The notes beneath the pieces are model-generated. The model worked only from the letters and a program-made list of their open reading frames with translations. It made no database searches and was not told the DNA's origin. The position numbers were made by a program, and so were the translations under genes. DNA of 60,348 nt, from positions 1 to 60,348 of the IMG/VR virus record IMGVR_UViG_3300042090_000783, one strand, 5' to 3'. Within the stretch, counting starts at the first letter, position 1, and each line of letters starts with the position of its first letter. Source of the stretch: a virus. Positions 38,956 to 46,881 of this stretch are shown here, one piece after another.

Positions 38956-39650
38956 AGCCATTTCCCGATGACCCGACCCTGGATGTAGGCCTCGCCAAGG
39001 ACGCGGTCGTAAGGGTCGTACTTCGTGTTGTCCGACGACATTCGAACCGTCGGCGGGTCCGAATGCGGCAGGTATCTGATCCGCTTGATGACGAAGCCGA
39101 GCCCATCCCAGACGACGAAGACGCCTTCTGGGGAGGGGATTCGATCGGCGGTGTCGACCATGACCCGATCGACCGGGCTGTATGTCGGCACCATGCTGTC
39201 ACCCTTGACCCTGAGAAGCTTGATGCTCTCGATCGGCGAGTCCGTGGCTACCTCGGCAAGGTCTCTGGGGACGCGCCATCGATGCAACACGGCGACGTCG
39301 CCGACCTCGCCTCCAGCGCCGGCGGATGCGGTCAAGTCGAGTTCGTCGACGCCGACCATGCGTGCGTCGCGCACCCGGGGCGAAAGGATGTTGACGGGCT
39401 CGCCCGCGGTCGCTGGCAGCTCGCTCGCCTCCTTCAGCTCGTCGCCAAAGAGGATCCAGTGCCACGGTCGCGGCAGATGCCTCGCGAGCTGGCGCGCAAC
39501 GTTATCGGTGATCGTCCGTGTGCCGTTCTCGTAGGAGCGATACGTCGCCTCTGGAACGTCGGCCGCATCCGCGAACGCAGCGGCGCTGTCAAACCCAGCC
39601 TCTTCTCGAGCGCGCTTGAGGCGGTTGGCGCGAAGTTTCTTCTCGTCCAT
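38946..39650 (-). CDS. CI-like repressor: HTH plus S24 peptidase domain
   Basis: From the ATG at 39650 the product is 234 residues. The N-terminal HTH is LRANRLKRAREEAGFDSAAA, then DVPEATYRSYENGTRTITD. The C-terminal S24 domain has VKGDSMVPTYSPVD with catalytic Ser and a Lys in GFVIKRIRYL, so it can self-cleave on RecA activation. It lies between the two operator pairs and should repress PL and PR to maintain lysogeny. The frame extends to 39695, but those codons overlap operator O3. Confidence 0.9.
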   Translation of the reverse strand: MDEKKLRANRLKRAREEAGFDSAAAFADAADVPEATYRSYENGTRTITDNVARQLARHLPRPWHWILFGDELKEASELPATAGEPVNILSPRVRDARMVGVDELDLTASAGAGGEVGDVAVLHRWRVPRDLAEVATDSPIESIKLLRVKGDSMVPTYSPVDRVMVDTADRIPSPEGVFVVWDGLGFVIKRIRYLPHSDPPTVRMSSDNTKYDPYDRVLGEAYIQGRVIGKWLWT

Positions 39651-39676
39651 GGCGTTGCACATCGTATCGGATGGGG

Positions 39677-39727
39677 TTGAATTTGTCCGATACAATTGGT
39701 ATTGCCATTAAGCGATACCCGCTGTAT
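39677..39727 (+). promoter_or_regulatory. PR promoter with operators O3 and O4
   Basis: TTGAAT (39677-39682) and TATTGC (39700-39705) are 17 bases apart. ATAC-N5-GTAT dyads lie at 39690-39702 (O3) and 39715-39727 (O4), with centres again 25 bp apart. O3 covers the spacer and first three bases of the -10, exactly as O1 does at PL. The repressor's own promoter must lie on the opposite strand here but is not clear. Confidence 0.75.
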
Positions 39728-39737
39728 CGTCTCTGGC

Positions 39738-39968
39738 ATGGAGACCTTCGCCGACGTCATTTCGCGGTGGGAGACCGCCGAGGAGCTTGGCTCCGACCTC
39801 GGCGAGGTTGGCGTCACCGTCCGCGCGTGGCGCAACCGCAACAGCATCCCGGCGAGTAAATGGGCGGCCGTTGTTGCAGCGGCCGAGAAACGGCAATTCG
39901 CTGACATCACCTTGGAGCTGCTGGCGCGGATCGCCGCGAAGAAACCCGCGTCGGGGAGGGCCGCCTGA
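39738..39968 (+). CDS. Cro-like HTH protein
   Basis: The 76-residue product starts at the ATG 39738 just after O4. It has a short HTH (TAEELGSDLGEVGVTVRAW, then RNRNSIPASKWAAVVAAAE) like Cro-type YdaS/CII regulators. It is the first gene on the PR transcript, divergent from the CI-like gene. No strong ribosome site precedes the ATG, so translation may be weak or leaderless. Confidence 0.72.
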   Translation: METFADVISRWETAEELGSDLGEVGVTVRAWRNRNSIPASKWAAVVAAAEKRQFADITLELLARIAAKKPASGRAA

Positions 39969-40228
39969 TGCGCGATTGGGCGATCTCCGCCATCCTCGTA
40001 ACAGTCGCCGTCCCATCCTTTGCGATCACGGTGATGGCCGATGACGTTTGGCTCTGCGCCGTCGCGGCGGGAGTATTCGGCTTTTCATTCACCTTTGCCT
40101 TCGCACTCCCACTCATTATCGCCGACCGGGCTGCGAAGAAGCGCGCCCCACCCATCGTCCGGCGTCGGCGCCACAGGTCGGCCGCCGAAATTGCCGCGCT
40201 CGAAGCAACGAACCGGACGAGGCTGTGA
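39968..40228 (+). CDS. Small two-span membrane protein
   Basis: The 86-residue product starts in a TGATG overlap with cro. Two hydrophobic stretches (AISAILVTVAVPSFAITVMA, then AVAAGVFGFSFTFAFALPLI) are followed by a basic tail (RRRRHRS). It should sit in the inner membrane with the C-terminus inside. It may be an exclusion or host-membrane effector. Confidence 0.62.
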   Translation: MRDWAISAILVTVAVPSFAITVMADDVWLCAVAAGVFGFSFTFAFALPLIIADRAAKKRAPPIVRRRRHRSAAEIAALEATNRTRL

Positions 40229-40248
40229 TGCCGCGCGCCTCCATCCCC

Positions 40249-40524
40249 TCAACCCCTCGGCCACAGCCACGCGAGGCACGTGATGACGATGCCGATTATC
40301 GCGATAACGTTCGCGACGATAGCGGCGATTGCAGCGACGATCGCCGCCTGTTTCGCGATCAGGGCGGTGCGCGCCTGCGAGGCCTGGGCCGCGTCGCTAC
40401 GCTCTCGCGACAACTGATCCTTCTCGGCAAGCCACGTGAGCGCCGCGCCGCTCAGATGCGTCGGAAATTGTCCGCTCGTGGGCGCCCGGCGGCACAGCGC
40501 AAGCCGTCCGCCGGGCATCACCAT
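40249..40524 (-). CDS. Leftward small membrane protein
   Basis: The 91-residue product (ATG 40524, alternative 40518) has a polar helical part (LTWLAEKDQLSRERSDAAQA) and a C-terminal hydrophobic segment (AAIVAAIAAIVANVIAIIG, then IVITCLAWLW). It lies against the rightward PR transcript. A longer plus-strand frame (40228-40737) over it is Arg/Pro-rich and less credible. Confidence 0.55.
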   Translation of the reverse strand: MVMPGGRLALCRRAPTSGQFPTHLSGAALTWLAEKDQLSRERSDAAQASQARTALIAKQAAIVAAIAAIVANVIAIIGIVITCLAWLWPRG

Positions 40525-40847
40525 CCCCGCATCGCATCCCCCTTCCTCGCGCCGGGCTTCCACTCCCTGGGCCACGGCGCCAACCTCGCCGCCGGCCTTG
40601 CGCTGGCGGTTCTTTCTTCATCGGCATACCCGGAGAGCGGTCTGGTACGGCTCGCGAGGCCCCCAGCACCTTTTAGGGACGGCACGACCGTAGGCCCCCA
40701 GGGCGCCGCTCGAACTCTTTCCGCCACCAGCGCCTAGGCACGTCGATGACATCCTCCGACGTCACATCCGCATGCCTTCGCCCTCAACCCCCGGCGACAT
40801 TGCCGGCGCACCGGGCGCGCCGCTTTTCAGCCGATCGGGTGTGCACG
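40525..40847. other. Intergenic region without a convincing gene
   Basis: I see no protein-like frame here on either strand. GC-rich short dyads (ccggcg/gccgg near 40795 and ggcgc/gcgcc near 40808-40825 followed by gcttttc) could form a weak terminator or leader structure before the HTH gene. Confidence 0.4.
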
Positions 40848-41168
40848 ATGAACCGCGCTACCCGAAACGGCATCATCCTCGCCCGATATGAGGTTGGCGC
40901 GTCCTTCGGCGAGTTGGCGTTCCGCTTCGGCCTCTCGCCGAACCGCGTGCGCCGCATCGTCCATCGCTGGGCGCCCGAGCTGGTGCGTCCCGCGCTGAAG
41001 CGCCGCGGCAAGCCGCATGATGCCGATCGCATCGACGACATCGTGACATCGGCGGCGAGCGGACATCCGGTCGAGCGTATCGCCGCGGCCTGCGGTGTGA
41101 CCCCCCGCGCCGTCCGATACGTGCTCGATCGATATGGGCCGCGGCATTGGCGGAGGAGGGCGGCGTGA
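40848..41168 (+). CDS. Double helix-turn-helix DNA-binding protein
   Basis: The 106-residue product starts at the ATG 40848. It has two HTH segments of similar length: GASFGELAFRFGLSPNRVRR, then GHPVERIAAACGVTPRAVRY. These resemble resolvase/Hin-type or sigma-like HTHs, each followed by a basic helix. It probably regulates early or replication genes. The stop overlaps the next GTG. Confidence 0.7.
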   Translation: MNRATRNGIILARYEVGASFGELAFRFGLSPNRVRRIVHRWAPELVRPALKRRGKPHDADRIDDIVTSAASGHPVERIAAACGVTPRAVRYVLDRYGPRHWRRRAA

Positions 41169-41485
41169 GCGGATGGCGTCGCATCTCGACCGCGCCGCGC
41201 GACGGCACGCATGTGCTCTTGCTGACGAGCGACTTTGGCGCCGTTGAAGGCTGGTGGAACGCCAACATTCCGAATTTCTACAAGAGCCAAGAGGGCTGGG
41301 CCAGCTACGACCCCGAGAACGCCCAGGGCGACTGGGTTTCCGAATGGTCGGTCGGCGAGCCCCCCGATAAGCATCATCGCCTCTTCTGCGGCGAAACGCC
41401 GGTCGCCTGGAAACCGCTTGAGGCAATCTCGCGTGAGGGCGTCGAGCGATTGCGCGACCGCATGTTCGCCGAGGGTCCAGCATGA
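41165..41485 (+). CDS. DUF551-like protein
   Basis: From a GTG at 41165 (GTGA overlap) the product is 106 residues. It begins SGWRRISTAPRDGTHVLLLT, then VEGWWN, and ends with TPVAWKPLEAI, which is the DUF551 pattern common in phages. Function is unknown. Confidence 0.7.
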   Translation: MSGWRRISTAPRDGTHVLLLTSDFGAVEGWWNANIPNFYKSQEGWASYDPENAQGDWVSEWSVGEPPDKHHRLFCGETPVAWKPLEAISREGVERLRDRMFAEGPA

Positions 41486-41754
41486 TCGGGCGCCTGTCCG
41501 TCGCGCACCGCCGGCCGTTCCATGCCGGCGATGATCTCGCCCAATCGTCTGAAATTTCGCTGTCTCTTCCCGCGCAAGAGAGCGGGGCCGCGTTGCAGCG
41601 CGTCCCTGTCTTCGCTCTCGGTCGTCGGGTCGTTTGTGTCCATAGCAATCAGTCTCCGTTGCACGCCCCGACAATCTCACCGGAGCGTGCGCAGTGTCCT
41701 CACCGAACCCTGACAACATTCGTCGCGCCAAAACGAACAGAGTTCCCCGCATGA
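41482..41754 (+). CDS. Uncertain ORF after the DUF551 gene
   Basis: The 90-residue frame starts in ATGA overlap, which favours it. Its second half has weak coding character and overlaps the next gene. A minus-strand frame from an ATG at 41643 with GGAG upstream reads almost as well (MDTNDPTTESEDRDALQRGP). The strand is undecided. Confidence 0.35.
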   Translation: MIGRLSVAHRRPFHAGDDLAQSSEISLSLPAQESGAALQRVPVFALGRRVVCVHSNQSPLHAPTISPERAQCPHRTLTTFVAPKRTEFPA

Positions 41755-42083
41755 ACGCGATGGCCCCCGCGCTGAGCCTCACGCAACGCGATGCCGAGTC
41801 GGCCGTCTCGCAGGCCCTGACTGCGGCCTTCGGCTTCGGCCGCCGTGCCGCGCGTGCGGTCGCGGATGTCGCCGCCTGCAACGAGCGCACGGCGCTTGCG
41901 TGGCTCAACGGCACGTCGACACCCGATTTCGTGCACACGATGCGGCTCATGGCCGCGGTGCCGGAATTCGCCGCCGAGGCGCGCCGCCTCGCCGGCATGG
42001 CGACCGATCTCGACCCCGAGCTCGAGCGCGATCTCTCGGACTTCGTGAGCCGCATCCAGCGGCGCATGGCGATGGACCGATGA
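41694..42083 (+). CDS. Helical HTH-like regulator
   Basis: The product is 129 residues from a GTG at 41694, or 110 from the ATG at 41751. An HTH-like segment (ARAVADVAACNERTALAWL, then NGTSTPDFVHTMRLMAAVPE) is followed by a charged helical tail. It resembles small phage replication or lysogeny regulators. It ends in ATGA overlap with the next gene. Confidence 0.58.
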   Translation: MSSPNPDNIRRAKTNRVPRMNAMAPALSLTQRDAESAVSQALTAAFGFGRRAARAVADVAACNERTALAWLNGTSTPDFVHTMRLMAAVPEFAAEARRLAGMATDLDPELERDLSDFVSRIQRRMAMDR

Positions 42084-42259
42084 GATGGGCATGGCGACGG
42101 CTCTGCGACGCGATGATGGCCTACCACCACTGGCGGGCGGATCGGCATACCGAGATCGCCGGACGCTGGTTTCGGCGCAAGCATCGGAAGCAGACGCTCA
42201 TCCCGAGGCTGATCCGTGCCGCGCGCGACTGGCGCGACGGGCAGAGGCCGCTGCTGTGA
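42080..42259 (+). CDS. Small basic protein
   Basis: The 59-residue product starts in ATGA overlap. It is rich in Arg, His and Trp ([20 protein letters not shown]), so it probably binds nucleic acid. Function is unknown. Confidence 0.5.
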   Translation: MRWAWRRLCDAMMAYHHWRADRHTEIAGRWFRRKHRKQTLIPRLIRAARDWRDGQRPLL

Positions 42260-42453
42260 GGCCGCGCGCTCTTCGGGAGCCAGCCGAGATGATCAACGAG
42301 CTTCACGCCCAGCGGCGTGCAGGTGCGGCCGGCGCACTCTCGCCGGTACGTCTTCTAGGCGTTTCCTCCCAACCTCGGCCGGTCCTGCGCTTGGGCGTGG
42401 GGCCGGCACTTTACCAACCTTGGAGCATCACATGCCCGATGTCGGCGGCGTAG
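42256..42453 (+). CDS. Weak ORF before the GapR-like gene
   Basis: A GTG at 42256 overlaps the previous stop. The 65-residue product ([20 protein letters not shown]) has poor coding character after the first 30 residues. Otherwise the gap 42260-42431 holds only the GGAG ribosome site of the next gene. Confidence 0.28.
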   Translation: MRPRALREPAEMINELHAQRRAGAAGALSPVRLLGVSSQPRPVLRLGVGPALYQPWSITCPMSAA

Positions 42454-43061
42454 CAGGCGAGAGGCTCAAATCCTTCATCGAGCGGATCGAGCGGCTCGAG
42501 GAGGAAAAGAAGTCGATCGCCGAGGGCATCAAAGAGGTCTACGCCGAGGCCAAGGGCACCGGTTTCGACACGAAGACCATGCGCGCCATCGTGCGGTTGC
42601 GGCGTCTTTCGCAGGAGGAGCGCGACGAGCAGGAGGCATTGCTCGATCTCTACAAGGCGGCGCTCGGGATGCTGTCCGACACCCCGCTCGGCGAGGCCGC
42701 GATCCGCCGCGCCTCCGGTCAACCGCCCGCGAGCCAGCCGCCATCGCCGCCAAACCCCGACGACGATGAAGGTGCCGCCGGCGCGCCCGAGGCGCCCCCA
42801 GAGTCGCCAGATCCAGCCGAGCCGACGGCACCCGAAGACACGGTCGACGATGCGCGCGCGAAGGGCCGCGAGGCCGCTCAGCAAGGCATTGCCGTGACGG
42901 CCAACCCCTATCCGGCCCGCGACCCGCGCCGCGCCGCCTGGGATGAGGCGTGGTGCGCCGCTGCCGGATCGGACGGCATGGAAATCCCAGCCTTCCTGCG
43001 TCGCAAAAAGCCTGAGAAGCCCGCAAAACCGGCCGCATCCGACGACAAGCGCGCCGCCTGA
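42432..43061 (+). CDS. GapR-like (DUF2312) nucleoid protein fused to an RMF/CrpP-like domain
   Basis: The 209-residue product has an N-terminal DUF2312 domain (residues 8-75: [20 protein letters not shown], then [19 protein letters not shown], then [16 protein letters not shown]). This is the GapR family, which clamps overtwisted DNA. A Pro/Glu linker of about 60 residues follows. Near residue 140 comes a second small domain ([20 protein letters not shown], then AAWDEAW) matching the ribosome modulation factor/CrpP pattern. GGAG precedes the ATG. It sits before replication genes. Confidence 0.82.
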   Translation: MPDVGGVAGERLKSFIERIERLEEEKKSIAEGIKEVYAEAKGTGFDTKTMRAIVRLRRLSQEERDEQEALLDLYKAALGMLSDTPLGEAAIRRASGQPPASQPPSPPNPDDDEGAAGAPEAPPESPDPAEPTAPEDTVDDARAKGREAAQQGIAVTANPYPARDPRRAAWDEAWCAAAGSDGMEIPAFLRRKKPEKPAKPAASDDKRAA

Positions 43062-43075
43062 TCGAGGGTTGCGAT

Positions 43076-43978
43076 ATGGAGCCGCAGGGGCTGAAGCCTG
43101 TCCAGGCCATCACCGATTACGCAACGATCCTGCCGCCGGAGGAGTCGGACGCGCCCATCCTCGCTCCCGCGGTGCGATCCGCGATGCACCAGTGGCTCGT
43201 CGAGCTCGGCGCGGAAGAGGTGCTTGCCGCCGTCGGCCTCAAGGCGCGCCGCACCATGCTCCTGTCGGGGCCGCCCGGCTGCGGGAAGACCACGCTGGCG
43301 CACCATCTCGCGGCGCGCCTGGGCCTGCCGCTTGTCCTGATCGACATGGGCGCGCTGCGCAGCCAGTACGTCGGCGAGACCGGCCGCAACATCGTCCGGC
43401 TCTTCGCCGCGGTGCGCGAACAGCAGGACAGCCTTGTCCTGTTCCTCGACGAGTTCGACGGCATCGCTCAGGCACGATCGCGGGACGGGCAGGCAGCGGG
43501 GCGCGAGGCCAATGCGATCGTCGTCTCGCTGCTCCAGCATATCGACCGGTTCTCGGGCGTCATGCTGGCCGCGACGAACAAGCCGGACGGGATAGACCCG
43601 GCGATCTGGCGCCGTTTCGGTGCCCAAATCACGATCGACATCCCAGGCGATGAGGAGCGCTTCGCCATCCTGAAGCGCTACCTCGCCCCGCTGACGCTGC
43701 CCGACGAGGCGATGGACGAGATCTGCGGGCTCTGTGCCGGCGCCACGCCAGCGCTGCTGCGCCAGCTCATGGAGGGCGTCAAGCGCGACATCATCCTGGC
43801 GCCTCGGCTCAGGCACGCGGCCGACGCGCGCTCGGTGTTCGCCCGCGTGGTCGGAACGACCCGGCCGCATGAGGACGCGACCATGCCCGAGCTTTGGGAG
43901 GGTGGCTGGGCGATCGACCGCGTCGCAAAGCTGCCGTGGCCGCCGGTGATGGCTGATGAGCAGGAGGCCGCAGAATGA
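43076..43978 (+). CDS. AAA+ ATPase
   Basis: The 300-residue product has a Walker A GPPGCGKTTLAHHLA near residue 65, pore-loop-like MGALRSQYVGETGRNI, Walker B SLVLFLDEFDGIA near residue 120, sensor 1 MLAATNKPD and an arginine-finger region (IDPAIWRRFG). It resembles FtsH/CDC48-type single AAA domains. It precedes the VRR-NUC and DnaB genes, so it may load helicase or remodel replication proteins. Confidence 0.83.
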   Translation: MEPQGLKPVQAITDYATILPPEESDAPILAPAVRSAMHQWLVELGAEEVLAAVGLKARRTMLLSGPPGCGKTTLAHHLAARLGLPLVLIDMGALRSQYVGETGRNIVRLFAAVREQQDSLVLFLDEFDGIAQARSRDGQAAGREANAIVVSLLQHIDRFSGVMLAATNKPDGIDPAIWRRFGAQITIDIPGDEERFAILKRYLAPLTLPDEAMDEICGLCAGATPALLRQLMEGVKRDIILAPRLRHAADARSVFARVVGTTRPHEDATMPELWEGGWAIDRVAKLPWPPVMADEQEAAE

Positions 43979-44328
43979 GAGAGGCCGAGTTGCACGGCGC
44001 CGTCGTCGCATTTCTCCGCTATGCGCTGCCGCGGGGCGCGATGGTCCACCACAGCCCGAACGAAGGCAAGCGCGGCGTCCAGGCGCAGCGCGACCTCAAG
44101 CGGCACGGCGTGCGGACCGGCTGGCCCGACCTGGAGATTATTCACCAGGGACGCGCCTATTTCATCGAATTGAAGGCGCCGCAGCGCGACACGACGCCCG
44201 AGCAAAAGGAAGTTCACCGGCAGCTTCGCGCGGCCGGCTGCCACGTTGGCGTGTGCCGGTCGGTGATCGATGTCGAGTTGACGCTCCAAGGGTGGGGCTT
44301 TGTGCTGAGCGGGGGCGTCGCGGCATGA
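43975..44328 (+). CDS. VRR-NUC domain nuclease
   Basis: The 117-residue product starts in ATGA overlap. It has REAELHGAVVAFLRYALP, then RTGWPDLEIIHQGRAYFIELKA with the PD...(D/E)xK catalytic residues, and LRAAGCHVGVCRSVID. Stand-alone VRR-NUC proteins are PD-(D/E)XK nucleases acting on branched DNA. It likely supports replication or recombination. Confidence 0.85.
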   Translation: MREAELHGAVVAFLRYALPRGAMVHHSPNEGKRGVQAQRDLKRHGVRTGWPDLEIIHQGRAYFIELKAPQRDTTPEQKEVHRQLRAAGCHVGVCRSVIDVELTLQGWGFVLSGGVAA

Positions 44329-45749
44329 CCGCTGAAATCGTGCCGTTCGGCAACCCGGACCCGGCCCCGTTGCCACACAACGACGAGGCCGAACAATCCC
44401 TGCTCGGCGCGATCTTCGCCAATAACCGCGCGTTCCATCTGGTGGCGGATCTGGTCAGGCCTGAGCATTTCTTCGTCGGGGTGCATGGCCGGATCTACGA
44501 GGCGATCGAGGCGATGATCCTGGCCGGCCACGTCGCCACGCCCGTGACGCTCAAGGGCGCGTTCGACCGGGACGGCTCGCTTGCTGAGATCGGCGGCGCA
44601 CAATATCTGGCGCGCCTCGCCGCATCGGCCGTGACGATCGTCGGCGCGAGGGACTATGCCGCGGCCGTGGTCGAGTGCTGGAAGCGGCGGCGCCTGATCG
44701 ACATCGCGGCGCGATTGGCCGAGGCGGCATCCGACGAGGGCCTGGACAACACGTCGGACCAGGCCATTTACGCCGCCGAGGAGCAGTTCCACCAACTCTC
44801 CGCGATCAGCGGCGGCGCGCTCGTGCCGCTCGGCAGCAGCCTCGATCGGGCGATCGTCGCGGCAGAGGAGGGCTACAAGGCCGGCGGCAAGCCGCGGGGG
44901 CTTCTGACCGGCCTGGCTGACCTCGACGACGCGCTCGGCGGCCTCCACAAGGGAACCCTCGTCATCGTCGCCGGACGGCCTAGCATGGGCAAGACGGCGC
45001 TCGCGGCCAACATCGCCCGGCACGTCGCGCAGAACGGCGCACCGGCGATCTTCGCGAGCCTGGAGATGTCGGGCGAGCAGCTCGCCCAGCGCATCCTGGC
45101 TGGGGACACGGGCGTCTCGGCCGACCTGCAGCAACGCGGCCAGATCGACGCCGATCAGATGGCGGCGCTGATCGACGCGCGCGCCAGGCTCTCAGACATC
45201 CCGCTCTATATCGACGACACGCCGGCCGTATCCGTCCTACAGCTCCGAGCCAGGGCGATCCGTCACCAGCGCCGGCATGGTCTCGCCCTCGTCGCGGTCG
45301 ACTACCTGCAGCTCATGATCGGCGGCCGCGAGGAAAACCGGACGCAGGAGATATCGAAGATCACCCGCGACTTGAAGGTCATGGCCAAGGAGCTCGGTGT
45401 CCCGGTCGTGGCGCTGTCCCAGCTCTCGCGTGCGGTCGAGCAGCGCGAGGACAAGCGCCCGCAGCTCTCCGACCTCCGGGAGTCGGGCTCAATCGAGCAG
45501 GACGCCGACGTCGTCATGTTCGTCTACCGCGACGAGTATTACCTGAAGAACGCCGAGCCCAAGGCCGGCGATTTCGACGACGACGAGCGCTTCAACAAGA
45601 GATGGGCCGTGTGGTCCGAGCGGCTTCACAAGGCCCGCGGCGTGGCCGAGGTGCTGATCCGCAAGAACCGGCAGGGGCCGACGCCGACGGTGCGGCTGCA
45701 TTTCGACGGGGCGCGGGCGCGGTTCGGGAATTTGGCGAGGGGGGAATGA
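44325..45749 (+). CDS. dnaB: Replicative DNA helicase, DnaB family
   Basis: From the ATG at 44325 (ATGA overlap) the product is 474 residues. The N-terminal domain begins PLPHNDEAEQSLLGAIFANN. The RecA-like domain has Walker A VIVAGRPSMGKTALAANIAR, FASLEMSGEQLAQRI, Walker B-type LALVAVDYLQLMIGG, then VALSQLSRAVEQREDKRP and DLRESGSIEQDADVVMF. The order is complete, so it is likely active and drives phage replication. Confidence 0.95.
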   Translation: MTAEIVPFGNPDPAPLPHNDEAEQSLLGAIFANNRAFHLVADLVRPEHFFVGVHGRIYEAIEAMILAGHVATPVTLKGAFDRDGSLAEIGGAQYLARLAASAVTIVGARDYAAAVVECWKRRRLIDIAARLAEAASDEGLDNTSDQAIYAAEEQFHQLSAISGGALVPLGSSLDRAIVAAEEGYKAGGKPRGLLTGLADLDDALGGLHKGTLVIVAGRPSMGKTALAANIARHVAQNGAPAIFASLEMSGEQLAQRILAGDTGVSADLQQRGQIDADQMAALIDARARLSDIPLYIDDTPAVSVLQLRARAIRHQRRHGLALVAVDYLQLMIGGREENRTQEISKITRDLKVMAKELGVPVVALSQLSRAVEQREDKRPQLSDLRESGSIEQDADVVMFVYRDEYYLKNAEPKAGDFDDDERFNKRWAVWSERLHKARGVAEVLIRKNRQGPTPTVRLHFDGARARFGNLARGE

Positions 45750-46717
45750 CGGAAGCATTGCCGGAGCCGATGGTGCCAGCGGGCGTCGACCTGACCGGAC
45801 AGCCCTGGATGCCGCTTTACGGCCACAAGCTGTTTGGCTCGGAGTTCAATGCCGCGTGCAACGACAGCGAGTGGCGGGCCGGCGTGACGCTCTGGTGGGC
45901 AGCGTGGAATCAGGTGCCGGCAGCAAGCCTGCCGGATGACGACGTGCAGCTCTGCCGGCTGGCCGATTTGGGCCGCGACATCAAGGCGTGGAAGAAGATG
46001 AGGCCGCGCGCGCTGCACGGATTCGTCAAGTGCAGTGACGGGCGGCTTTACCACCGAGCTCTCGCCGCATTGGCCCTCGACGCATGGGACAGGCGCGTCA
46101 AGGAACGGGAACGGAAGGCGCGAATGAGGGCGGGACAAAACAGGGATGTCCCGCGGACAGAGACGGGGACAGAGACGGGGACAAGCCAAGGGACAGACCA
46201 GGGTCAACCCCCTGGGACAACGACGGGACAGGCCGCGGATGTCCCAGATAGACACGACACGACACGACACGACACGACACGACAAGCTAGCCCACCATCC
46301 AGCTCCGACCCCGACGAGCGCGCGCGCCGGGCTGGGCTGAGATGCCTCGAAATCCTCGGCCGATCCGATGATCCGACATGGGCATGGGGCGTCGTCCACC
46401 AGTGGCTTGCCGACGGCTGCGACCCGGAAAAGCACATCTTTCCGACGCTCAGAGCGATGGTCCAGGATGGACGGGCGGCGCGAGCTAAAAGCTTGAAGTA
46501 CTTCACGGATGCGGTGATGGAGGCGCGCGACCGGCGGGCGAAAGCGCAAGGCCGAGACAACGCGCCGACCGAAGAAACCGTCGACCGGCTGAGGCGCGAT
46601 CACCTCGAGCGCACCGGCGAGTGGCTGCCCGAGTGGGGACCGATGCCGAAGGCTGACAAACCTTGGCCGCCGCGCCCCGGACTTTCCGGGGATGAGCCCA
46701 TGGAGGGGCGGCCTTGA
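45746..46717 (+). CDS. DUF1376-type replication protein carrying the candidate origin
   Basis: From the ATG at 45746 (ATGA overlap) the product is 323 residues. The N-terminal 110 residues match DUF1376 (QPWMPLYGHKLFGSEFNAAC, then WWAAWNQVPAASLPDDDVQL). A Gly/Thr/Gln-rich linker (residues 130-185) coincides with dense DNA repeats. The C-terminal part is helical (TWAWGVVHQWLADGCDPEKH). By analogy with lambda O, an initiator whose gene contains the origin is suggested. It follows the helicase. Confidence 0.65.
   Translation: MTEALPEPMVPAGVDLTGQPWMPLYGHKLFGSEFNAACNDSEWRAGVTLWWAAWNQVPAASLPDDDVQLCRLADLGRDIKAWKKMRPRALHGFVKCSDGRLYHRALAALALDAWDRRVKERERKARMRAGQNRDVPRTETGTETGTSQGTDQGQPPGTTTGQAADVPDRHDTTRHDTTRQASPPSSSDPDERARRAGLRCLEILGRSDDPTWAWGVVHQWLADGCDPEKHIFPTLRAMVQDGRAARAKSLKYFTDAVMEARDRRAKAQGRDNAPTEETVDRLRRDHLERTGEWLPEWGPMPKADKPWPPRPGLSGDEPMEGRP
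46086..46245. repeat. Iteron-like GGGACA cluster, candidate replication origin
   Basis: Seven direct copies of GGGACA begin at 46086, 46132, 46166, 46178, 46190, 46214 and 46225. Two inverted copies (TGTCCC) are at 46147 and 46240. Copies at 46166, 46178 and 46190 are spaced 12 bases apart. The cluster lies inside the initiator-like gene and encodes its low-complexity linker. Confidence 0.55.
46251..46284 (+). repeat. GACAC pentanucleotide tandem repeat
   Basis: Six full copies of GACAC and a partial seventh run from 46251 to 46284. They encode RHDTT-type repeats in the linker. Because the unit is not a multiple of three, gain or loss of one copy would shift the frame of the DUF1376-type protein. 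Confidence 0.85.
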
Positions 46718-46881
46718 AAATCTGCATCCGATATTGGGAGCCGGACTCGAAAGACTGGCACGAGAAGACCGCCGACATGCCGGCCGCGGTCGAGTCGGGC
46801 ACGTCAACGGAGCGATCGGCATGGGCGTGGGAGCAGGTGCCGAAAGCCGCTACGGCGATCGTGTGGGAGCAGGCGAAGTGA
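46714..46881 (+). CDS. Short protein with TTG start
   Basis: A TTG at 46714 overlaps the previous stop (TTGA) and gives 55 residues (ICIRYWEPDSKDWHEKTADM, later SAWAWEQVPKAATAIVWE). It has strong coding character and ends in a GTGA overlap. Function is unknown. Confidence 0.55.
   Translation: MKICIRYWEPDSKDWHEKTADMPAAVESGTSTERSAWAWEQVPKAATAIVWEQAK

Noticed and set aside
40228-40737. Plus-strand ORF with an ATG in TGATG overlap
   Set aside because: The product is Arg/Pro/Asp-rich with no protein-like pattern, and the minus strand carries a better membrane-protein gene.
41374-41643. Minus-strand ORF with GGAG upstream of its ATG
   Set aside because: Readable but opposed to the PR transcript and overlapping the DUF551 gene; kept only as an alternative to 41482-41754.
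46251-46284. CRISPR array
   Set aside because: Repeats are 5 bp with no spacers; no other array-like repeats were seen.
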